In this document: piece by piece, positions 43,429-55,530 of the stretch | Layout of the letters: every line of letters starts with the position of its first letter | Numbering within the stretch: the first letter of the stretch is position 1 | Assembly (NCBI GenBank): GCA_032164245.1 | Contig: JAVMKO010000003.1 | Coordinates: 31,061,390-31,125,389 of the forward strand | DNA from: Sternotherus odoratus | Lineage: Eukaryota; Chordata; Testudines; Kinosternidae | Direction: 5' to 3' | DNA: 64,000 bases | Program-made: the position numbers and the translations under genes | The notes under the pieces: generated by a model | What the model was told of the DNA's origin: nothing | Seen by the model: the letters and a program-made list of their open reading frames with translations, nothing else | Databases searched by the model: none

Positions 43429-45129
43429 TATTTGCAATAGAAGATAATAATTGGGCAGTCAGTCATGTAAATAAACCATATCGTGAGTTATTCCCCCCTC
43501 CAAGTACCTAGATTGTGGTACTCAGTTCATGTACATACATCTATTTTCTATAAATTATGCATATTGAACTGGTAAAAATTAATTACATGTGCGTAACTTC
43601 CATAAAGTGCTAATATGAGTTCACTCACTCTCTGATTTCCACCTTCCCCCATTAATGAATACAGTAAACTAATGCATCCACTAATCATGGGCAGAACGTA
43701 ATACACTATGACATTTTTTAACCAGGCATGAATGGGTAATCTGAGTTAATTTAATGCAGTGACAGTCAGGGTCTCTACTTGTTGTGCTGTGGCCCAGATC
43801 CTCAGCTGGTTTAAATCTGAGTAGCTTCAGTGAAGCAATAGGGAGTTATACCAGCCGTAGATCTGGCAACATATTTCTAGGAAGCTTGAAAAATTCTGAG
43901 GATATGGGATGACATCTGTATAGAATTTTCCCTATTTATATAAGTCATAGTAAGAATACTTGACCTATGGTGGAATTAATTTTGGTAATTAAACTGTGAC
44001 ACATCTTTTGAGTTCTAATTTACGGTGTAACTATGGGGCCAAGTGAAACATTCAGAAACAACCATTCAAAGCAAATTTTATTTATTTATTTATTTATTTT
44101 TGTGCCTGTTAGTGCAGCAGGAAAGTTCTGCTATAACAAATGGTTGGCAGAGAGTCGAATCCGGAACAATGGAGGAGGTGGGGTGAGATTCTAATGTAAT
44201 GCGGTTTTTAAGGTGTGAGATTCAGTGTTTGTTTTCGAGATTGCTCTGCTACATAATGCTGCTGCTGTTTGGCCAGAGATATTTAGTAATTAATAGTAAA
44301 TTGACTTACTCTAAGTGCAGTAAGGATGGTCTTTGCCACAGAAAGGGCTATAAACATCCTTCTCAGTAGTCCATGATAACAATTTTAAACTATCACTTCA
44401 AACTATTGACTTCAGTTTGGTATGTAATAAAAATATAAACCTATCTATTTGTTGACAGATCAGTGAGAAACACCTGAGCTGCAACTCTTAGTATATAAAA
44501 GAGGGAACTACTGGCAAGCATTCAAATGCCCTTCGACTTTGGAATTCATTTCCTCTGCTCCACTAGGTTTGTAATCGCCCAGGTTTTGTTGACTTTTAGG
44601 GATTCAGCAAAGTCAATCTACTGGGCAGCCACTGAGGAGGGTGGAGATTGGGGGTAGGATTGGTGGAGGTGTGTAGAGGTTTTTTGTTTGTTTGTTTTTT
44701 CTTCAGGGATTAACGTTTTACGGAAAGTACAATAGGTGAGATTTGATTCTATGAACTAGCTTCTCTGTGGAGAGGTGGTTTTGGCCGGCTACTACGTGTT
44801 AGTTGGACTGTGAGTTTTAAATATCTGTCAAGGGCTCCTGAAATGGATATTTTGTGTGATTATGTGCTGACATAAAAATAAATAAAAGTCTTTAGACATA
44901 TAATTATGAAAGTTGATCAGCTGAAGGATGTTTGCCCTCTAGATGGAGCTGTCCACTTGTGTTACAACAAAGTTGACTACAAATATATAATTACTAAGGG
45001 TGAAATCTTTCTGGAGATCTGTCAGCAGAGCTTGCTTTTGCCTGTAAATTACCATACATGAGCATGTCAGTGGATATGATTACAAATTTTTTCCTGTCTG
45101 CCATACAGATCTGGACATTGTGGACCTGG
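43429..45129. other. Unassigned sequence with simple repeats
   Basis: Contains a (TTTA)n run at 44077-44099 and a TTTGTTTG run near 44683. Around 43791-43866 lies an imperfect palindrome starting CAGATCCTCAGCTGG and ending CCAGCCGTAGATCTGG, probably a small fold-back repeat. No gene recognised. Confidence 0.45.
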
Positions 45130-45565
45130 CTGTAAGATGAGTTTCTCCCCAATTACAGCCTTGACCTTTCAGTTCTGCTTTCATCTTCATATAGTCTTCT
45201 TTAAGCTTTCTATGCTCCTCCTACTTCTCACTCCTAGCAGCTTCCTTTATCGCTTTATCCCACACTTTGCTTAGCATCATCTTCCAGGCTTCATGCCCAG
45301 CGCTGAAACAAGTTCTTCCTTCTTGTCCCCCGGTGGCCTCTCCTCTTCATCTTCAGTTTTTCTTCCTTAAAACCCACCTCTTTCCTTAATCTATTACTAG
45401 GGTTCTCCATGATGATGACATTTCCACAGCCATATTCCCTTTTTACTACTTTCTCATTTACTATATTTGTGAGTCTGTATTAGACGGCACAGTCCTTATG
45501 TTACAGAGGGACCATGTTTTCTATGTATTTGTGGTGTTATGTACAATGCTCCATAAATAATAATC
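45130..45565 (+). mobile_element. L2-type LINE 3' end
   Basis: A pyrimidine-rich stretch with TTAAAACCCACCTCTTTCC leads to GACGGCACAGTCC, AGAGGGACCATGTTTTCTAT and ACAATGCTCCATAAATAATA. This is the usual order at the 3' end of L2 elements. Coding frames are unreadable. Confidence 0.55.
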
Positions 45566-45790
45566 CATAGATTCATAGAGATTAAGGCCAGAAGGGACCA
45601 TTAGATCCCTAACTCGGAGTAATGCTATCTGAAGCACATCCATATTTGTCACAAGAGCTAGTCCAAAGGGTTGTTCCATAATGGATTATTCCAGATCATG
45701 TTTTCAAAATGTTAAAAATCACACAAGGGCCACATCTTGTAAAATCTCAGCCAGACCCTCCCTCTAGTCATGTTTGTTGTTAAGATGCTA
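45566..45790 (-). mobile_element. CR1 3' end fragment, antisense
   Basis: The plus strand reads ATAGATTCATAGAGATTAAG, GCCAGAAGGGACCATTAGAT. This is the reverse complement of a CR1 3' terminus with its short terminal repeats. It degrades toward 45790. Confidence 0.7.
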
Positions 45791-46252
45791 GGTTCCAAAT
45801 GAAAGCAATAGGGCTGCAGTATTTTTGTGATATGTTGCATGCATGTTAGTTAAACAAAGAGAATGTTTACATGCCAACTGGCCTGTCACATGCCACATAC
45901 TACATGGCATTACAAAGCTAGATAGATACATTGTATAAAATAGTCACACTTTTATTGTTTGGCATTTCTCCCTGTGAACAGGCCAGGAGTTCAAATAAGA
46001 GGAGAAGAATGAGAGCCAAACAAATCCATGGAGGACGTTCCCAATACATATTAGCCATTTAGCATGATCCCCCTCCCACAATTACACAGTTTTTACGAAC
46101 TGATACTAAATTGTTATTGTTTGTTTTGGACCCAACAATCAGTGCATTTAATAATACTTAATCAGAAGGCAGGCCCATTTCACGTATTCATATCTGCTGA
46201 AAAATGCTAAAAAAGAGCTCTTCAGAAGTATTTTTTATAGCTTTTAAAATTA
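45791..46252. other. Unassigned AT-rich sequence
   Basis: No gene or repeat recognised. Confidence 0.4.
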
Positions 46253-46668
46253 TAGTACACCCTTGCTATAATGAACTTGTTGGGATCCAAGCCTTTTATT
46301 CGTTATAGCCAGGGATTCGTTATAATGAAAGGACAATCAAAACAAATTATAAAATGCTGGAGTAACTTAGCAAAGTCATCTTGGATAAAGGCGTTAGCAG
46401 AATTAATTAATTATTTCTATTATTATTTGTTTTATTATTAAGTATTAATTATTATTAACAATTAATACTTATTTGTTAATTGCATCCAATATTCTACATT
46501 AATTCCTTAAAGAACACAGTACAAAAGCACAAATCCTAAATTGAAAGAGAACATTCAACACTGGTCAAACATGAAAAATGTAAAAGTGCGTCAACAAATT
46601 TACAGTTTTGCTTCAATTCAAAAAATAAAAATTCCAAATGTTGATTTGAATCTCAGTTCTAAAAAAAC

Positions 46669-48578
46669 TCATGAATTTCGCTTTGCCATGCTGTATGGAA
46701 GCTGTGTGAGTTGCAGGATTTTTATTGCCTCCAATCTGTTTCCATCCATGCAAGAGCAGCCTCTGAGCCCTTTTCGCTTCAGATGCAAGTGGGGAGGGGG
46801 TGCTGGTTTGTCTGCCTCATCAGTTTCATTTTCCTGGGTATCTAACCACCACAATGCTTTGTCAATAATGTCTTCATCTGTCAGCATGGTGGTCACTGCA
46901 CACTCACCATCCACATGAAGCCAGTCATTCACTATAGCTTCAGGATCCTCTACACCATTCAGCAAAGGAAGCATCTGGACATCCAAAAGAAGTTGCTCAT
47001 TTTCCAGTTGCACACTTCTGCATCTTGATTGACACTTTGCAGGGAGGATCCTAATGTCTTGTTCCAAATGCTTTTGACATTTCCTGAGTGAATACTGGAC
47101 CATGCAAGATATATCATATCTTTCAGGGTGAAGGATGTAAAAAAAAATCACATAGTCCATATTCCTTGTGACTAATATATAATAATAATAATAATATTAT
47201 ATGGAGATATACCTATATCATAGAACTGGACGGACCTTGAAAGGGTTTCTCTCAGTAGCCTTCTTCTGTACTTCTTGAATGCTGCAATGATCCCACCATC
47301 CATCAGCTGCATTTTTAACATTGTGTTTTTAGGTAAGTAGGCAACTTTATTTTTTTTGTCAGATGTCACTAACTCGGCTGCAGGGAGAGGTGTGGGCATG
47401 GACAGTTGTCCAGGAGTCACTGGGCTCTTCCATTCTGATGCACTTAATGTTGATGTTTCTTAACACTATAGACTAGGGGTTGGTCTTCACCACGGGCGGG
47501 GGAGGGGATCGACTGCAGATACGCAACTTCAGCTACGTGAATCATGTAGCTGAAGTCTGCGTATCTCCAGCCGACTTACCTGCCGTCCTCACGGCGGCGG
47601 CAGTTGGCGGCACGCTCCCCTGTCGACTCCAGCTTGCGCCTCACAGCGAGCTGGAGTTCTGGAGTCGACAGGGGCGCAATGGGTGATCAATTTCTCGTGT
47701 CTTCACCAGCCGCAAGAAATGGATCGCTACCTGCCGATCCGGCGGGTAGTGAAGACAAGCCCATAGTCCTCTAAAAAAGTACTGTTTAAACCCCCCCCCC
47801 TCCCCCCGCCATCATGCAGGCTTTTCTGCAGTTCTTGTAACTGACTGGAAGTGACTTCATATTAACGTGATGAAAGCATCCTGGCTGTTGTGACTTCCCA
47901 ATGCAAAGAGTGGTAATTTTGTGACTTCCACTTGCATATGTACAAAACAGAAATGTCACTCTTTCCTTCAGCCCTTTATATCCCTTCACTGTATCTGCCT
48001 TCTGGGAAAATGTCCTGTCAGGCACACATTTCCAACACAACCCTGTTTCATCGACATTGTCTGTCTACTCCAGTGTATAACCTCCTAACCAAAGTTGCTT
48101 TCGTTTTGGGAGAAAGCGGTCTGTAGCCTTGTCATTGCATTGCATTGCAGGATTCACCAGCAATATTCAGTTCCCAAATGTCATGCCTTTTTTGAAGTTG
48201 CCACAGCCATCCATCAAATGCTTTGAATGTTGTTTCAGGATTAATTTGCTTTGCCTGGATGTTTGCTTTTTTGCTTTTTTGCAAATGATCAGTTCAGATA
48301 TAGGATTACCATTACCATCCAGGACTGCTGGAACCACAACAAGACTGCTGCATCTAGAGCATCATCATCAGATTCTCTTAATTTCTTTTGTGACAGTCCT
48401 TTGACAGTGTTAACTTTATGCACAACTGCTTGGAAATTTGTCTAATGTTCCAAATGTGCTTTTTGATAGCCTCGACTCATAATGGAGATCTGCCTGCATT
48501 GCTCCTTTTTTCAGATGATCAATCATTTCTAACTTCGTTGCAACAGAAACTGATTTTCACTTCAGGGGACTGGCTCAT
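46669..48578 (-). pseudogene. Tigger/pogo transposase, frameshifted and interrupted
   Basis: Segments in order on the minus strand. Start near 48578 (MSQSPEVKI), then KLEMIDHLKK. A CENP-B-like helix-turn-helix part around 48145-48210 (WLWQLQKRHDIWELNIAGE). The DDE/D domain begins NVDETGLCWKC at 48041-48058 with the first catalytic Asp and continues SGSHKITTLCIGKSQQPGCF. LLDNCP (about 47395-47415) holds the second Asp. AYLPKNTMLKMQLMDGGIIA holds the third acidic position (MDGG for the usual MDQG). The C-terminal part (46669-47160) includes LTDEDIIDKALWWLD. Multiple frameshifts exist and a MITE sits between the first and second catalytic motifs. In life such an enzyme cuts and pastes the element at TA; it is related to host TIGD/JRK proteins. 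Confidence 0.85.
47477..47762 (-). mobile_element. Hairpin-rich MITE, copy 2, inside Tigger
   Basis: Starts GGGTTGGTCTTCACCAC and ends GTAGTGAAGACAAGCCC. Internal landmarks (ATACGCAACTTCAGCTACGT, CTCCAGCTTGCGCCTC, GAGCTGGAGTTC) match 2989-3280 in the same order. It splits the Tigger transposase gene, so it arrived after that element. Flanking CTAG/ATAG does not give a clear duplication. Confidence 0.8.
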
Positions 48579-48796
48579 ACTTTAGTGACACTTTTGTTTA
48601 AGAGGCACAATGCATTTTTTTGTGATTCTTCTGTTTCAGAAGCACAGCATGAATATATGACCCTGGGATAAAAATTGTGCATGCATGTGCATAAGACTTT
48701 CCCCCACCACCATATTGTAGTTAGGATCCAGGGACCAGGTTCATTATAGACGATGGTTTGTAATTATGAAGGGTGTTATAGTGAGGGTGCACGATA

Positions 48797-51700
48797 GTTT
48801 GTCTGGCTGTTGCCAAGCCGTATTGTAATGTATTTTTCCTTGAAGCTTGTAGACACAATCAATGCATTCAAGTATTCTTCACTAATAGCTGAGCCACTTG
48901 GAGCTTCTGGGTAATACGTTCCCCCTTGATGTACCCAACTGCCATGAACATTAATGGGACTAATGCATCCAAAAGAGAGTGTTTCCTACTAATGATTTCT
49001 CATGACACTGAGTGCTCAAGATGCTGAACTCAGGTGATTACATGAGAATTTCAGTTCCTTGAATAAAAGCAAGTAAGTTTCTAGCTTTCATGGTTGTCGG
49101 GAAAAGCTTGGAAGCATGACCCAGGTGTACACCAGAAGGCAACTAGAACCCCAGATTTATTATTTTAGAAATTCTCATGATTTTTAGTCCACTCTCATGA
49201 CTTTTTTTGGTGGTAGTGGGACTAATCATGATTCTTGAATGCTTGGGGTGAGCAATACCACAAGGACAATGCATGCAGTGTGTGTTGTGGTGAGGGGGAA
49301 GTCTGGGAGGGAAATGTGAGCTACCACCCAGGATGTCATATATTAGTTATGCGGAAGCCCTGTTAGAATAGCTGCTAATTTCAATGGTAGAGGAGTTAAA
49401 TATCTATAAATGTAGTTCAATATAGTAATTGTTAATTGTCTACTAATAAGTTTTGAAGCTTTTTGCATGTTTCATGCCTAACTGGTGCATCCTAGATTTA
49501 CTGCCTAAAGGAGAAAAGGGTAATTTAATGGAATCTGCTTAAGTGATTCTGTGAAAAAACACATTAGATGTCCTCATGCTAAGTGTGAAAAGTTATGCAA
49601 AATATTGTATTTTGTATAACGCAAAGCCATTTGTTCACCTTTGATTTGACATTCTTTTTGTTAGAAACTCCTAGATTACCATCTCATCTGGAGGCTCCAT
49701 GTAGCGTAGAAATGAAGAAGTTCCAATTCAGTGATGTAAATTAATGTACAAAGACCTTGAACTACTTTTCAAGGAAAAATAAAACTAGAAAGGGGTAAAA
49801 AAAATTTTTAAGTGGCCATTGTTTCTCTGCTGGAGAGAATGTTCTGCAATATGGATTTGGTGGCAAGTTAGATCTAGGCATGTGGTGACTGTATTTTAGT
49901 CTGGTTTTCAGAGTAACAGGTAATCGTGGTCAGCAAAGTCATTTGGCATGCTGAGAGGAACTGCAATGAGGAGCAGCTAATGGAAGAGAAAAAGTAAGGA
50001 AAGATTTTAAGTGGCCAGGAAGGATTCAGCTAGTACACAACTTAATAAAAGTGTATATTCTGCTGGGGTTTTATGGAGTATAAAGTGAGAACAAAATCTT
50101 ATGAAACACCCCACCAGTGTATGCTAGATAGGTAAGAAATGAAATAATGCGCATAAGAAGATTAAAAAAGAATAGTCACTCAGACACCAAAAATAAAGCA
50201 AAACAAAAATGTATTTGTAGTCCTAGTAATGTTATAAAGTTTTGATTCTAGATTTATACTTTATTTTTCATTACAAGAAATAATGAAACTAACCAGGACT
50301 AACTTTTCCCATAGCACAGGCAGCGTTTGGTTCATACCTTAGACTGAAAGTACTCCTATATTATTAGGAGCATTTACTCTGAATCAGCATGCCAAATCCA
50401 CAACTAGTACTACTTATTTGGCATTACACATGAAATATTTCCTAGGTTGCAGATTTTATATTCTCACCAAGTGGGAGCTGTTCATCTTTGAGTGCTGAAA
50501 CTTGCATCTAATGAGGTATTCACACTGCAAGATTTCTAATGCAAGTCTTTTCACTTTAAACAAACATAAATAATTATATACATACACACAACTATATTTT
50601 GATTAAGGACCTAACTTAAAATGATAAAAGCAACACAGCTAAAAGATCTGCCTCACATGAAAAACGTTTCTCTCTGTTTCAGTATTGTTGGTGCATTTGC
50701 TGAATTTTAATGCTTATGAAAATGAAGGATTTCATTCTAGGCATAGTGAGTGCGGGCAGTAACCATAGTGACTTCTGCAGATATAAGCGCTGCCAGTGTT
50801 CTTTGGTCCTAGTCTGCAACATCCTAGCAACTTAAAAATCAGTGAGATTTTCCTGAACAGATTCGGGTGACCATTACAAAAAGTGTGATGGAGTGGGTTC
50901 AGATGTATAAATGTCCTGTCCCCAAAAGACTAGAATCATAGAAGTACAACTCATCTGTGTTAGGTTTCCTAGTCTAGTCAAAAAACACTCATGATCAAAG
51001 GTTTCAAAGCTTCCAACAGATATATAAAAAATAGCATGGACACTTTACCTTTGTCCATTGTCAGGGACAGATCATTTATCAAAGAAACCAGTATATTTGC
51101 CATATTATACTCAAGCCTGTAGCCAGATTTAACAAGATTCCCCATGATGCCTGCAATATAAATGCTATTCTGTGATATTTCTAGAGGATTTCATTTGTTG
51201 TTCCTTTCTGCTGTTATTGGCAGAGTCTAGCTCCTTTTATCATTCTGAAGACACACACAACTTGGTGAAATGCACACCTCTATTTTGTTTGCTGTGCCAG
51301 AAATAACATGACTATTTTTAGTAGCCGTAGTAGTAGGAAACTACTAGTAGTAATAGGAAACTACTGTGGCTCAAATTGAAAAGCTTATTATTTGGACTGA
51401 GAACAAATTGCTGTAAAAACAAAAATGTAGGTGAAACAAAAATGATAAAGCAGGGGATTTCACTGCCATGTATTTTCATTAATGCCTTTTATTTTTGCTT
51501 TTAAAACCCAGTGAAACAAAATAACCACAACCTTCTTAGCCTTTGTCATAAAAAAGTTAGCTGTTCTTTTCTGAAATCATGTAAATGTCACATGCAGCAT
51601 TCAGTATAGTTCTATTTGTTCCTAAGACATTAAAGCAAAGTCATGATAAAATAGTCTTACTTTTAAAATATTGTGCTGTAAGATTCAACAGGCTTTATTC

Positions 51701-52059
51701 ACTAGTTTGACATTTGTAATCCACAGATCTATCTATGGTTTGTGTTTCAGTAGGGCAGCAATAAAGTCCACACATTAATACTGATGCATTGTTTTGAGGA
51801 CTACAAGGTTAAAACCTGACCAGAATAATTTGCTTCATAATTCTATAATGAAAAATTAAAGGGACTAGTGCACTGCATCCCCTCTCAACACCACCACTTC
51901 AGCTTCTTTAATTTCTATCCCAATTTCAGAAGCTTTGGGAAACTCTCTTGAAGAAATCACAGTGGGTTGATTAGCCTTTGAGGAGCGTAACATTGACTTG
52001 CTGATATTTTAAAATATGACCTCTCAAATTTATAGAAGATAAATAAGCAGAGTGTAAAG
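48797..52059. other. Unassigned AT-rich sequence
   Basis: More than 3 kb without gene or repeat that I can name. It includes an ACTACTAGTAG cluster near 51320-51365. Confidence 0.4.
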
Positions 52060-52165
52060 CGGTTGCTGTTGTTTGTATCACAGTATCTTGAAGATGCTCC
52101 AACAGAGATTGGGGCCCCATTATGCATGACACTATACAAACCCGAGGTAAGAGTTAGTCTCTGCC
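52060..52165 (-). repeat. L2/MIR-type 3' tail fragment
   Basis: The plus strand reads TTTGTATCACAGTATCTTGA, GATTGGGGCCCCATTATGCA, CACTATACAAACCCGAGGTA, AGTCTCTGCC. This is the antisense of the common L2/MIR-like tail. Confidence 0.65.
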
Positions 52166-53037
52166 TTGTAGGTCTTCCTCAAGAGATTTCTGACACATCT
52201 ACCCCTAGCCAGAGAAATCACAGAAATGCCCTTTTTAGGATATATCTGGTCCTGGCTGGGAAGCAAATGTGAAAACAACTTACAAAATCAGAATGCTCAG
52301 GAATCTTGATAAAACTTCAGTTTTGTTCTACAAATGAGAAAAGATTACAGGTGGAGGTAATCTCCTAAGGTTTTTTTTCCCATGTGCCAATTTGCCTGTT
52401 TCTAGTTAATGGTCACAAATAAGAGGTGTCTTTAGTAATACAATTAAAGAAGGAAGCATCAAATTTCACATAATGCATAGTAATTGTTCTCATACTGTGC
52501 ACTTATAACTGGACGATGTGAGGAGCTCTGTTTTATTTTTATTACTACTGATTGGTTGCAGTTTAAGGGTAAATAATTCCAATGTGGTAGTGTATACTTC
52601 TGCTTGTTGTAATATTTCTATTTCCAAATTAATGAATATCAGTTACAATGGCACCTACTGGGGATGGCAGCCTTTCCTCTCAGTTAATTCAGTAGATAAA
52701 CCTCATTTCACTGCAGCAGTTCTCAAAAACAACTAGCTCTTGGACATGTCAATGTTTGTATTTTGGAAGCTAAGGTTGGGATATAATGTCTTGTTCTCTC
52801 TCCTCCCAACTAGAATGGAGCTTCAGAAACATATGGGGCATAAGATGTTTTGTGTTAGCTCCACAAAGCAAAGTGGCACTCAGCCTAATCCTTCAACTGA
52901 ACTCTTCTTCTCAGTATCCCCAGATGGTCTCATCTTTTCCTTTAAATTGATAAACCTAGAGAGCCAAATAAACGTAGGGATCAGCTCATAGTCGGTGCAA
53001 TGCTGGCTTGAACATTTCATCACCACTAAGTCATCTA
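52166..53037. other. Unassigned sequence
   Basis: No gene recognised. A 53-bp segment at 52883-52935 resembles 54147-54198. Confidence 0.4.
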
Positions 53038-53714
53038 TCTATATATATATAAAAGTCAAATGGTGTATGCGTGCGTGCGTGTATGTATGGGTGTATGCTT
53101 ACTCCTTCCACACCGTTTGAGCTAGAGACTTGAAATTTGGTACAGTTAGGGTCTTAGGGTCCTAATGACCGTAAGAGTCGAAAATTTTTCAAGTCTCACC
53201 TCTGACGCCCCCCAAGGGTGAAATTCTTTAAAGGCCAATCACATCAGCTGGGCAGCTGCTGATCTCTGTGACATAGTTCTGATGTCATAATACCCCCTCC
53301 AACAGACACCGCACTCGCTCAGCTCTGTGCCCCCTCCCCCCTCCAACAGAACCCCGGAATCCCTCAGCTCTCTCCCCCCTCCCCCCTCCAACGGAACCCC
53401 GGAATCCCTCAGCTCTCTCCCCCCTCCCCCCTCCCCCCTCCAACGGAACCCCGGAATCCCTCAGCTCTCTGCCCCCTCCCCCCTCCGACGGACCCCGGAA
53501 TCCCTCAGCTCTCTGCCCCCTCCCCACCTGCGACAGACCAGAGTTGGGTTTGGTCGGAGGGTAAGTGAGGTGGGGGTGTCGGGTTTGGTTGGGGGGGTGA
53601 GGTGGGGGTGTCAGGTTTGCTCTCTGCCCCCATCCAACGGACCCCGCACTCGCTCAGCTGTCTGCCCCCTCCCCACCTCCGACTGACCTGAGCAATGCCG
53701 GGTATTTTCGCTAG
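53038..53714 (+). mobile_element. Non-autonomous Helitron, copy 2
   Basis: Begins TCTATATATATATAAAAG and ends with the hairpin-like ACCTGAGCAATGCCGGGT followed by ATTTTCGCTAG, inserted between A (53037) and T (53715). Its first 240 bp closely follow the copy at 5448, including CCGTTTGAGCTAGAGACTTG and AAATTTGGTACAGTTA. The interior has a longer C-rich array (about 53290-53530) but only about 90 bp of the G/T-rich minisatellite, against 567 bp in copy 1. Frames such as 53327-53686 are translations of the array. Confidence 0.9.
53290..53530 (+). repeat. C-rich tandem array inside Helitron copy 2
   Basis: About five units of 46-50 bp with CCTCCAACGGAACCCCGGAA and TCCCTCAGCTCTCT. One unit has an extra CCCCTCC block, a small internal slippage. 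The unit is clearly the same as at 5690-5885 but with a diverged centre (GGAATCCCTCAG for GCACTCGCTCAT). Confidence 0.85.
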
Positions 53715-54438
53715 TAGGGTATACTTAGTTAGCATAGGATGTAGAAATTTCACAGAAGGTCCAAAATGCTTACCCCCCCCCCCATGCAGGAACGTGCAGG
53801 TTTATGGGCTGGCCCAATTGTGGGATCAAACTTAATTCCCAAGTATGCTAGAAAAGGACAAACCCGAATGGAAGGAAGGGCAGGAAGGAAATCCAGAGAC
53901 AGGATCAGAGGTGGGCATTTGTCAGTGTTGCTGTGAGTTTGACTGAAGTACTGCTTTACATTTGTGGTTGCAAAAGAAGAAAGCCACTTGCTCTTAAAGG
54001 GGAATGATCTTGTTTTGTGTTCTGTACAATCTTACCATTTATGAGAATCTTTTTGTTCAGTCAGTTCTACTTGGTCTGGTTTATCATCATCCCTCTCAGA
54101 CAGAATGTCCCAGATACCTTTTCAATGCAGTGATTGTGCCTCCAAGCCTAATCCTTCACTTGAACTCTTTCTCTGAACCCGAAGATGGCGTCATCACTCC
54201 CTTCAATGTGGGGCAGGCCAGCCTATCCTAACTAGTGTCTGTCTGACAGCAATCAGCAGATTGTGGTAACACTACCTACTTTTCTGCCTCTCATCTAGTG
54301 CTAAATCTGGGCTTCCCCAATGAGAAGGAAGGCAAATAAGGAGGTAGTCTTTTCTCTAAATATATTGCTATGTATTGCTGGTGAGTCCAAAACCAGTTTA
54401 ATTTAAAGTGGCAGGGATGTGTGATATGTATGTCTTTT
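53715..54438. other. Unassigned sequence
   Basis: Includes a C12-plus run near 53775. No gene recognised. Confidence 0.4.
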
Positions 54439-54632
54439 ATCATAGAATATCGGGGTTGGAAGGGACCTCAAGAGATCATCTAGTCCAACCCCCCTGCTCA
54501 AAGCAGGACCAATCCCCAATTAAATCATCCGACAGATTTTGCCCCATATCCCTAAATAGCCCCCTCAAGGATTGAGTTCACAACCCTGGATTTAGCAGGC
54601 CAATGCTCAAACCACTGAGTTATCCCTCCCTG
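54439..54632 (-). mobile_element. Tortoise-type tRNA SINE with CR1-like tail
   Basis: On the minus strand it starts GGGAGGGATAACTCAGTGG (A-box region), then TTTGAGCATTGGCCTGC and GTGAACTCAATCC (B-box region), and ends GGTTGGACTAGATGATCTC through CCTTCCAACCCCGATATTC and TATGAT, a CR1-derived 3' tail. This pairing of a tRNA head with a CR1 tail is characteristic of the tortoise Pol III/SINE (Cry I) family and is the best organism marker in the window. Confidence 0.9.
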
Positions 54633-55392
54633 ACCTCGTGGTTCAAGTACCACAAGAAATCCTATATTGTGCTCTAGCCTTAGGACAATAAATGACTTTC
54701 ATTTTACCTCTGGTACATCCTTCAGAGAATCTTTATCATGAAATACTTAATGGACCCTCACCTTAGACTACTCTGTGTATGATGGTGCTCTCACAAACTT
54801 TCATTTTAGGTTGCTGCTTTCCCCTTCCCATTTTATAATCTCACACCAGGCCAATATGACAATTTATAGGCCATGGAGGAATTGAAGCCTTGCATCCCTC
54901 TTACACCCACATATGCCCCATTTTTTCCTTTAACTGCCTCTCTTCACACTTTATCATGAAAATTATTAGTGTTCTCTGGACCCCAATGTTATGCATTCTT
55001 GCTTCCTCCTAATGTTATCTCAATATCAAGACTTAGGTGTGATGATCCCCAGATGCCTCTGTCAAGGCTGCATTTTTGCCATTGCCTGTACATCACACCC
55101 ATAGCAAAGAGGAAGTAGCTGCAACATAAGGACAAGTAGTGCCAAAAGCACACAACCAGTAAACAAAGGATGAGAAGGAAAGCACTTACCAGTGTTTAAA
55201 TCACCCTTAAATGTTCTCAAATGAACATCTTTGTCTACTTCACTTGGAACCCCATGAGGCCATGTCTACATTAGACATTTCTTTTAGGAAATCTCTCACA
55301 TCTCAATACCAGCAGGGTAGCTTCACTGCTGGAACAGTGGGAGCATGTGGCTGTAGTCCTGCTGTGAGTCACAGAGCTTGTTAGTCATGTCT
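54633..55392. other. Unassigned sequence
   Basis: No gene or repeat recognised. Confidence 0.4.
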
Positions 55393-55530
55393 GAAATGTT
55401 ATTATTTATTGCTGTACCACGCTTGTAATAGGGGCCCCAGGATGCAGAGTGCTGTACAAACATACAGTAAAGGACACTCCCTGCCCCATAGAGCCTACCA
55501 TCTAATATAACCAAGATGCAGCAGGAAACT
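55393..55530 (-). repeat. L2/MIR-type 3' tail fragment
   Basis: The plus strand reads TTTATTGCTGTACCACGCTT, GGGGCCCCAGGATGCAGAGT, GCTGTACAAACATACAGTAA, CTCCCTGCCCCATAGAGCCT. Antisense L2/MIR-like tail. Confidence 0.7.

Larger units (their letters stand above)
46253..48794 (-). mobile_element. Tigger/pogo-type DNA transposon, near full length
   Basis: Left end TAGTACACCCTTGCTATAAT and right end ATAGTGAGGGTGCACGA are inverted relatives with TA on each side (46251-46252 and 48795-48796). Removing the inserted MITE (47477-47762) leaves about 2.25 kb, the size of an autonomous Tigger. Both sub-terminal regions repeat TTCATTATAG and TTCGTTATA motifs. The transposase gene, on the minus strand, is decayed. 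Confidence 0.85.

Noticed and set aside
54439..54632. tRNA gene suggested by A- and B-box-like sequences
   Set aside because: The head is followed by a CR1-type tail and lacks a foldable full tRNA, so it is a SINE.
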